Shown here one piece after another: positions 30,754 through 36,169 of a stretch of 36,169 nt of DNA; within the stretch, counting starts at the first letter, position 1; each line of letters begins with the position of its first letter. The translations under genes were made by a program, and so were the position numbers. The notes beneath the pieces were generated by a model that was given only the letters and a program-made list of their open reading frames with translations, was not told where the DNA came from and ran no database searches. The stretch comes from Clostridiales bacterium (GTDB lineage: Bacteria > Bacillota > Clostridia > Christensenellales > UBA1242): the NCBI GenBank assembly GCA_918285425.1, contig CAKJZE010000050.1, forward strand, positions 1 to 36,169. The letters run 5' to 3'.

Positions 30754-32263
30754 TTTTCTTCCCCTTTTTAAGCGTCTTTTTTGCAGTTTCACTCTTGTTT
30801 TGCAGTTTTGTTTTGTAATGATGATTGAAAGGTTGTTGGCGCACGCTGTTCATTGTCTTATAACTTTTTGGACGATATATCATTGCCTTAATAGGCTGCT
30901 TAACAAAACCATCTTTTTGGTCAGTGGCAACATATGGCGCAAATGGGGCAAAGTATGGTGCACCATAGTTCTCAAGCGAAGCGAGATATGAAAACACCAT
31001 AAAAAATCCAACAAACAGTCCATAAAAACCTGCTATGCCACCGACTATTGTGAAAAGAGTGCGAAGCAAGCTTGCTTGACTGGACTGGTTTGGGATAATG
31101 TAAAGCGTGATGCCAGAAATTGCAACCACAACAATGCTTGGTGAAGAAATTATACCTGCCTGAACTGCAGTGTCGCCCAAAATAACAGCACCAATAATTG
31201 ACAATGCAGTGCCCAAAGGTTTTGGCATGCGTACGCTGGCTTCAGACAAAATTTCAAATAAGAAAATCACAAAAAGGACTTCAAGCATTGGTGGAAAGCT
31301 TATGTCTTCCACTGCATTGAGAAGATTAATAAGAAAATTTATGGGAAGAGCGCGGTATTGGTAGCTTTCAAGAGCCACATAAAGTCCCGGAAGCATCAAT
31401 GATAATATCATACCAACAAGGCGCAAAAATCTTACAAGAGTTGTACGCAGTGGGATATCATAATAATCCCCCGGCGACTGCATATCTTCAAAATACACAT
31501 AAGGTACAGTCAAAATGGTGGGTGAGCCATCAACAAATATTGCAATTCTACCCTCCAAAATTTTTGCCGCAACAACGTCAGGTTTTTCACTGCTGCCTAT
31601 TTTTTTGAAAAACTTTTCACCTTTTGGTGACAACATTTCTTCAATATAATAGCTGTCCAAAACTCCATCAATATCAAATTTGTTTAAACGAGTTTCAATC
31701 TGCCTTATCACTTTAGGATCTGCAACATCTGACAAATAAACTAAAGCGATTTTTGTTTGAGTTCTTCTGCCAATTTCTCGCCTTTTTACAGCAAGTGTTG
31801 TGGTCTTTAATCTGCGTCTTATAAGACCTAAATTGACCTCTATATTTTCAATAAATCCCTCACGCGGGCCACGCAGAGCACTTTCATTTGGTGGCTCGGT
31901 TATGGATCTTTTTGATTCACCATTTGCCTGCAGAGAAAGATATTCGGTTTGCCCTTCTACCGCAAGTAAAATTGCACCACCTAATATTGCCTTTGTTATC
32001 TGCTGATCAGTTTGCACTCTTTCAGCTTTAGCCATAGAAACCACACGTTTTTCAAGTGATGATAAAATATTGTCACCTATGTTTTTCTCTCTTTCAAACA
32101 GTGAGTTGATAACTCCACTTTCAATAAGTTTTTTGTCAACAAGACAAGATATAAAAAACAAATAAACTTTTTTGTGATCAAGTAAAAGAGTGCGACATTC
32201 AAGGTCACTGTTGTCGCAGAAAAGTCCATATATTTTCTTTTCAACCGCACTCTGTTTTTCCAT
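30734..32263 (-). CDS. gerA: GerA-family spore germination protein
   Basis: 509 aa, large subunit of the germinant receptor; GerAA proteins form the oligomeric ion channel. The soluble N-terminal domain (to ~280) includes the signature SITEPPNESALRGPREGFIE. Four to six membrane helices follow, with PPMLEVLFVIFLFEILSEASVRMP and GTALSIIGAVILGDTAVQAGIIS. The cytoplasmic C-terminal tail is basic. The ATG has no SD. A sigma-G-like -10 box ends 6 nt before it, so a leaderless message is predicted. First gene of gerA-gerB-gerC. Confidence 0.94.
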   Translation of the reverse strand: MEKQSAVEKKIYGLFCDNSDLECRTLLLDHKKVYLFFISCLVDKKLIESGVINSLFEREKNIGDNILSSLEKRVVSMAKAERVQTDQQITKAILGGAILLAVEGQTEYLSLQANGESKRSITEPPNESALRGPREGFIENIEVNLGLIRRRLKTTTLAVKRREIGRRTQTKIALVYLSDVADPKVIRQIETRLNKFDIDGVLDSYYIEEMLSPKGEKFFKKIGSSEKPDVVAAKILEGRIAIFVDGSPTILTVPYVYFEDMQSPGDYYDIPLRTTLVRFLRLVGMILSLMLPGLYVALESYQYRALPINFLINLLNAVEDISFPPMLEVLFVIFLFEILSEASVRMPKPLGTALSIIGAVILGDTAVQAGIISSPSIVVVAISGITLYIIPNQSSQASLLRTLFTIVGGIAGFYGLFVGFFMVFSYLASLENYGAPYFAPFAPYVATDQKDGFVKQPIKAMIYRPKSYKTMNSVRQQPFNHHYKTKLQNKSETAKKTLKKGKKNEKTAD

Positions 32264-32269
32264 TGAAAA

Positions 32270-32299
32270 TAGTGTGGAATTGATAAGATCTTTTTATTC
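32270..32299 (-). promoter_or_regulatory. sigma-G-like promoter of the gerABC operon
   Basis: Minus strand TGAATA with core GAATA, 18 bp, CACACTA. The forespore sigma-G consensus is roughly GMATA / CATNMTA at 17-18 bp, and gerA operons are sigma-G targets in Bacillus. One -10 position deviates. The -10 ends 6 nt before the gerA ATG. Confidence 0.6.
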
Positions 32300-32325
32300 A
32301 AAAAATAACTAGCTATATATTTTAT

Positions 32326-32931
32326 TTATTTTTTTTCATTATCATGTTTAACAATTTCTAAAAATGAAACTACTTCTTGTAAAGATGAAATGCAATTTTG
32401 AAACAGAAGTGATGATTTATCTACACCAAAATTTAAAATAGTGTTTGAAATTAAATTGTATGTTATTTGTGGATTATCAAATTTTTTTAATCTTATTATT
32501 AATCGTAGTTCTTTGCAATTTTTATTTGTGGTCGCACCAAAAATTCCAGTACCAAATCCCCCAATACCAGCACCTGTTGTTACATTATTTCCGTTCTCAT
32601 AAACTTCATAATTCAATATTTCATTAAAATTTACCAATAATATTGAACCTTTTAAATAATCAACAAAACATATTTTTTTATTTTCACTATCTACTATAAT
32701 TATTTTTTTACTTTCAATATTTTTATTGTAAGAAATATTGTCATTCAAATAAAATTTTTTTGAAGAAACAAATTCTGTTTTAATTTTTAATAAATCATTT
32801 ACTTGGTTGTTTACTAATGTTTGATTTTTTAATATTTTAGAAGCATTATAAAAATAAATTGCCAAAGCGATTAACAACACTCCAAGAAAAACTATTAAAA
32901 ATATCAATGGATATAAAAAAAGAAAAAACAT
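32326..32931 (-). CDS. membrane-anchored protein of unknown function
   Basis: 201 aa. One strong N-terminal membrane segment (FLFLYPLIFLIVFLGVLLIALAIYFY), then a soluble beta-rich domain. A core of the form SILLVNFNEILNYEVYENGN, a Gly-rich TTGAGIGGFGTGIFG, then LRLIIRLKKFDNPQ resembles the PH-like domains seen in SHOCT or phage-associated membrane proteins. That resemblance is by eye. SD AGGAG. It follows the FxLYD gene by 13 nt, so the two share an operon under the XRE-type operator. No clear terminator follows. Confidence 0.65.
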   Translation of the reverse strand: MFFLFLYPLIFLIVFLGVLLIALAIYFYNASKILKNQTLVNNQVNDLLKIKTEFVSSKKFYLNDNISYNKNIESKKIIIVDSENKKICFVDYLKGSILLVNFNEILNYEVYENGNNVTTGAGIGGFGTGIFGATTNKNCKELRLIIRLKKFDNPQITYNLISNTILNFGVDKSSLLFQNCISSLQEVVSFLEIVKHDNEKK

Positions 32932-32944
32932 ATTTTATCAACTC

Positions 32945-33397
32945 CTACCATGCATAAATTTTTACTAATTTACATCTTACAGGCTCTGTACTTGGGTAAC
33001 TAAACAAATGAGCTTCAAACTGCCAAGTATCATTTGTAGCTAAATTATTTATATTTGCAAGTGCAGTGCCTAAATTATTACCATAACTATCGTAAATTGA
33101 AAATTCAACACTTGCATATGATAAATTTTTACCGCTCACATTTTTTGCAGTTCCTGTTACTACTGCCGAATATCCAAGATATTCACTGTAATCAACAGTA
33201 AGTGATAAATTTGTAACTTCTAATTTTGTATTTAAACCATTTGAATTTACTGAACTTTCACCACTCATCACGCAATCTACGGTGAAAAAAACTATTGCAA
33301 ACAAAACAATTGCCCCTATTATACTTAATATAATAGGAACTATTTTTTTATTTCGTTGCACGTTTTCAGTGTTTATATCAAGTTTTGTTTCTTCCAT
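32945..33397 (-). CDS. FxLYD-domain membrane protein
   Basis: 150 aa from the ATG at 33397 (SD CGGAG); the track start 20 codons earlier overlaps the promoter. A cytoplasmic N-terminus of ~20 residues is followed by one membrane helix (IVPIILSIIGAIVLFAIVFFTV). The extracytoplasmic domain has VVTGTAKNVSGKNLSYASVE, IYDSYGNNLGTALANINNL and TWQFEA, the FxLYD pattern (a small beta sandwich on many Firmicute surface proteins). Role unknown. First gene of a two-gene operon divergent from an XRE regulator. Confidence 0.8.
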   Translation of the reverse strand: MEETKLDINTENVQRNKKIVPIILSIIGAIVLFAIVFFTVDCVMSGESSVNSNGLNTKLEVTNLSLTVDYSEYLGYSAVVTGTAKNVSGKNLSYASVEFSIYDSYGNNLGTALANINNLATNDTWQFEAHLFSYPSTEPVRCKLVKIYAW

Positions 33398-33428
33398 ATT
33401 GATCTCCGATAGGATTATGTATAGTCTT

Positions 33429-33457
33429 ATAATAACATAAATAGGATGACATGTCAA
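33429..33457 (-). promoter_or_regulatory. promoter of the FxLYD operon
   Basis: Minus strand TTGACA, 17 bp, TATTAT. The -35 lies within the TGACATGTCA operator half. Confidence 0.75.
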
Positions 33458-33482
33458 CCAAAAGAATGACGTATCATCCTAT
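33441..33482. promoter_or_regulatory. dyad operator between the FxLYD operon and the XRE gene
   Basis: Inverted repeat ATAGGATGACATGTCA / TGACGTATCATCCTAT (14 of 16 matching). Each arm holds a TGA-N4-TCA palindrome (33447-33456 perfect; 33467-33476 near perfect), 20 bp or two helical turns apart. Likely bound by the divergent XRE protein. Confidence 0.7.
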
Positions 33483-33529
33483 TTTTATGAAAATTTTGAC
33501 TAAACTTAATTTAGGAGTTTAGATTAAAT

Positions 33530-33775
33530 ATGAAAACAATTAATGATGTTGTAGTTAATAGATTAAATAAATATATGGGAGAAAAAGATATAACCCAATA
33601 CAAATTAGCTCAATTAAGTGGCATTCCTTTTTCAACAATAAAAAGCATAATGCAACGTAGAACTAAAGGTATATCATTAAAAACAATAATTATGCTAGCT
33701 GACGGATTGAAAATATCTCCTAGTGAATTTATAAACGATAGAGCATTTTGTGCTGAAAATCTAGAATTAGAATAA
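33530..33775 (+). CDS. XRE-family transcriptional regulator (81 aa)
   Basis: Cro/CI-type HTH: LNKYMGEKDITQYKLAQLSGIPFSTIKSIMQRRTKGISLKTIIMLADGLKISPSEF contains both HTH helices and the conserved following helices. No partner-binding domain beyond a short tail. AGGAG lies about 12 nt from the ATG, longer than usual. A weak TTGACT-17-TTAGAT promoter would put the start almost at the ATG. It is divergent from the FxLYD operon with a dyad operator between, so it probably represses that operon and perhaps itself. Confidence 0.88.
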   Translation: MKTINDVVVNRLNKYMGEKDITQYKLAQLSGIPFSTIKSIMQRRTKGISLKTIIMLADGLKISPSEFINDRAFCAENLELE

Positions 33776-33790
33776 AAAACATTTTAAATA

Positions 33791-33820
33791 AAAAAACACC
33801 GAGAAATTCTCTCGGTGCTT
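33791..33820. terminator. bidirectional intrinsic terminator
   Basis: CACCGAGA-AATTC-TCTCGGTG. On the minus strand it is followed by seven T; on the plus strand by CTTTT. It lies between the convergent XRE and small membrane genes. Confidence 0.8.
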
Positions 33821-33834
33821 TTCCCTTGTGTTTT

Positions 33835-34056
33835 CTAAACATTAAGAAGACGCCAAATAGACTTATTCATAATCATCATTACAAGGTCAACAAGCCAAAT
33901 GAGCCATCCACCAAAAATTCTGATGATTCCGGCAACATATTTGCCTTCTTGGAATCTTGTTACAATTCCACAGATCCATGCCGTTGGTGGAAGAATTACA
34001 AGTATTAAGCTTATAATCCAGTCAAGACCAAAATAGTCTGATTTTTTCTTTGCCAT
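33835..34056 (-). CDS. small two-helix membrane protein
   Basis: 73 aa with two hydrophobic segments, DWIISLILVILPPTAWICGIV and YVAGIIRIFGGWLIWLVDLVMMIM, joined by a short charged loop (TRFQEGK). The LPP in the first helix recalls the Pmp3/YqaE family, but the rest does not match well enough to assign it. SD GGAGG close to the ATG. Monocistronic and convergent with the XRE gene. Function unknown. Confidence 0.75.
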   Translation of the reverse strand: MAKKKSDYFGLDWIISLILVILPPTAWICGIVTRFQEGKYVAGIIRIFGGWLIWLVDLVMMIMNKSIWRLLNV

Positions 34057-34152
34057 ATTTTTACCTCCATAATATTTCTATATTCAATGATACTCTCTTA
34101 TATACAAAAAATCTAACAAATTTAACAAAATTTTTAAAATTTTTGCAATTTT

Positions 34153-35541
34153 TTAACCTTGAATACCACCAACGGTTCTTGGGAATATTTCAACATCACG
34201 AATATTTGAAACTCCTGTAAGGTACATTATCATTCTTTCAAAACCAAGGCCATAACCACTGTGAATATTTGTTCCATATCTTCTTGTGTCAACATAGAAC
34301 TTATATTCTTCTTCATTAAGCCCAAGTTCTTTCATTCTTGCACAAAGTTTGTCAAGTCTCTCTTCACGCTGACTTCCACCAATAAGCTCTCCAATCCCTG
34401 GAACAAGAAGGTCAACGGCAGCAACTGTTTTGCCATCATCATTTTGACGCATATAAAATGCCTTGATATCTTTTGGATAGTTCTTCAAAAATACTGGTTT
34501 TTTAAATACTTCTTCAGTAAGGTATCTTTCATGCTCACTTTGAAGATCAATACCCCACTCGACTTTAAACTCAAACTTTTTGCCAGATTTCAGCAAAATG
34601 TCAATGGCATCAGTATAGTCAAGTCTTTCAAATTTATTGTTAATAATGTTGTTCAATCTTTCAATCAAGCCGGTGTCAACAAATTTGTTTAAAAACTCCA
34701 TTTCTGCACTGCACTCTTTCATAACATAAGAGATAACATATTTAACCATCTCTTCTTCGTTATCCATAAGTTCGTTGATGTCACAGAAACACATTTCTGG
34801 TTCCATCATCCAAAACTCTGCAGCGTGCCTTGAAGTGTTGCTGTTTTCAGCCCTGAATGTTGGCCCAAATGTATAAGTTTTTCCAAAAGCGTGAGTAAGT
34901 GGTTCTTCATTAAGTTGACCAGACACAGTCAACGCAACTTTTTTACCAAAAAAGTCTTGGCTGTAATCCACTTGTCCGTCTTTCTTTGGCAATTTGTCCA
35001 AATCAAGAGTTGTAACTTGGAACATTTCACCCGCACCCTCGCAGTCACTTGCAGTGATGATTGGAGTATGAACATACACAAAGTTTCTTTCATTAAAGAA
35101 TTTATGAATTGCAAAAGCCGCAACGCTTCTTATTCTGAACACTGCGTTAAACAAATTGCTTCTTGCACGTATTGATGGGATTGTTCGCAAAAACTCAACA
35201 GTGTGATGTTTCTTTTGCAGTGGATAGTCTGCGTCACTGCTTCCCAAAACTTTTATCTCTGTTGCATTTATTTCATATGGTTGTTGAGCCTGTGGTGTTA
35301 CAACAAGTTTTCCAGTCACAGCAAAACTTGCACCAACAAGCTGAGATGCAACTTCATCATAGTTTGCAACTTTATCACGTTCCAACACAATTTGCACACC
35401 TTTAAAATATCCATCGTTAAGATTGATAAATGCAATATTTTTGCTGTCACGAATGGTACGCGCCCAACCACAAACAGTTATTGTTTTACCATCATAATCT
35501 TTATACGACTTATCAAGATCTTTAATTTCAATGCGTTTCAT
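34153..35541 (-). CDS. asnS: asparaginyl-tRNA synthetase
   Basis: 462 aa class IIb synthetase that charges tRNA-Asn. The N-terminal OB-fold anticodon domain ([22 protein letters not shown]) is followed by the catalytic domain. Motif 2 reads [26 protein letters not shown], specific to AsnRS. Motif 3 reads [15 protein letters not shown]. It ends [10 protein letters not shown], near the usual FPRTPG. SD GGAA about 9 nt before the ATG. It lies 62 nt downstream of the aspS gene in the same orientation, probably co-transcribed. With AsnRS present, the indirect route through Asp-tRNA-Asn may be redundant. Confidence 0.95.
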   Translation of the reverse strand: MKRIEIKDLDKSYKDYDGKTITVCGWARTIRDSKNIAFINLNDGYFKGVQIVLERDKVANYDEVASQLVGASFAVTGKLVVTPQAQQPYEINATEIKVLGSSDADYPLQKKHHTVEFLRTIPSIRARSNLFNAVFRIRSVAAFAIHKFFNERNFVYVHTPIITASDCEGAGEMFQVTTLDLDKLPKKDGQVDYSQDFFGKKVALTVSGQLNEEPLTHAFGKTYTFGPTFRAENSNTSRHAAEFWMMEPEMCFCDINELMDNEEEMVKYVISYVMKECSAEMEFLNKFVDTGLIERLNNIINNKFERLDYTDAIDILLKSGKKFEFKVEWGIDLQSEHERYLTEEVFKKPVFLKNYPKDIKAFYMRQNDDGKTVAAVDLLVPGIGELIGGSQREERLDKLCARMKELGLNEEEYKFYVDTRRYGTNIHSGYGLGFERMIMYLTGVSNIRDVEIFPRTVGGIQG

Positions 35542-35603
35542 AATTTCATTTCCTTTTTAAAATAATAGTTTTTATAGTTTTTGTTACAATTTAAATATAT
35601 GTT

Positions 35604-36169
35604 TTATGGAGTAAGTCTATCTGGCCCACGGAACAGAAACTCTGCTTCTTTAAGTGATGCAACATTTAAAAGCAACATTGTCATGCGGTCAACACCAAGA
35701 CCAAATCCGCCATGTGGTGGACAACCGTATTTGAAGAACTCCAAATAAAATTGAACGTCCTTATCAAGTCCTTTCTCTTGTGCTTGCTGTTTAAGTATCT
35801 CATACCTGTGTTCACGTTGTGCACCAGTTGTAATTTCAATTCCCTTCCAAATAAGGTCATAACCTTGTGGCACACCATCTTTACGCAAGTGATAGAATGC
35901 CCTTTTATCTTTTGGAAAATCTGTTACAAACAAGAACTCACTGTCAAACATATCTTTTGCAAGTTTTTCACAAAGTCTTTCAGCTTCAGTTGTAAGGTCA
36001 TTTTTCTCGCTTTCCGCAATTGTATAGCCATATCTTTCTTCAATCTGTTTATATACATCTGCAAGTTTCATCTTTGGGAAAGGTAATTTAGGAACAACAA
36101 CTCCTGTTCCAAACACACGTTTAATATCTTCACCATACTGTTTATTAACTTGCTCAAGCATATATGTTA
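35604..36169 (-). CDS. aspS: aspartyl-tRNA synthetase, archaeal/non-discriminating type (3' part)
   Basis: Truncated by the window edge; the frame stays open to base 36169, so the M at 36161 is internal. About 188 C-terminal residues of a class IIb synthetase. The catalytic region FLFVTDFPKDKRAFYHLRKD, GAQREHRYEIL, and motif 3 GGFGLGVDRMTMLLL are seen, ending RGPDRLTP. The short form without the bacterial GAD insertion is the archaeal-type AspRS that in many Firmicutes is annotated as aspartate-tRNA(Asn) ligase. Upstream of asnS in the same direction. Discrimination between tRNA-Asp and tRNA-Asn cannot be judged because the anticodon domain is outside the window. Confidence 0.88.
   Translation of the reverse strand, partial: TYMLEQVNKQYGEDIKRVFGTGVVVPKLPFPKMKLADVYKQIEERYGYTIAESEKNDLTTEAERLCEKLAKDMFDSEFLFVTDFPKDKRAFYHLRKDGVPQGYDLIWKGIEITTGAQREHRYEILKQQAQEKGLDKDVQFYLEFFKYGCPPHGGFGLGVDRMTMLLLNVASLKEAEFLFRGPDRLTP

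Overview
The window is AT-rich bacterial DNA from a spore-forming clostridium-like Firmicute, probably an uncultured anaerobe; the species cannot be named from sequence alone. The evidence is spoIIE, a gerA-gerB-gerC germination operon, rubrerythrin (anaerobic peroxide defence), formate-tetrahydrofolate ligase, the spoIIE-tilS gene pair, and consensus sigma-A promoters with mostly good Shine-Dalgarno (SD) sites.

Layout. 1-7165: prs, a membrane-anchored protein of unknown function preceded by an unlisted 38-codon membrane ORF, tilS and spoIIE on the minus strand, then a TtcA-like tRNA thiolase on the plus strand. 7183-11700: an accessory block of poorly known genes: a 170-aa protein, an HEGYH zincin-like protein, a 186-aa protein, a small coiled-coil/membrane protein and a transglutaminase-like protein. 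11720-12400: tRNA-Arg(ACG), an 80-bp duplication of its 3' end and terminator, and a promoter-hairpins-terminator unit that looks like a small RNA or leader. 12408-21110: a divergent MetRS-like gene, rubrerythrin, an ABC exporter with a ruined ATPase domain, a phosphohexomutase, tRNA-Thr(GGT), a Nudix hydrolase and fhs. 21114-26954: an autoregulated-looking XRE/membrane pair with two perfect operators, an S41-type protease, an SDR with an altered catalytic motif, three related structured intergenic repeats and a P-type ATPase with a long charged tail. 27062-28226: rpsF-ssb-rpsR with a candidate S6:S18 leader. 28235-32299: gerC, gerB and gerA behind a sigma-G-like promoter. 32326-34056: an FxLYD membrane protein and a partner facing an XRE regulator across a dyad operator, then a small membrane protein. 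34153-end: asnS and the 3' part of aspS.

How the genes connect. Translation and tRNA modification dominate (tilS, ttcA-like, metRS-like, asnS, aspS, rpsF/rpsR, two tRNAs). Sporulation and germination are represented by spoIIE (forespore commitment) and gerABC (nutrient sensing in the spore membrane). Several proteins keep a recognisable fold while losing signature catalytic residues (ABC NBD, SDR, MetRS KMSKS loop). Several starts without an SD have their -10 box only 6-8 nt upstream, which suggests leaderless mRNAs. No CRISPR array, transposase, integrase or phage structural gene was seen.
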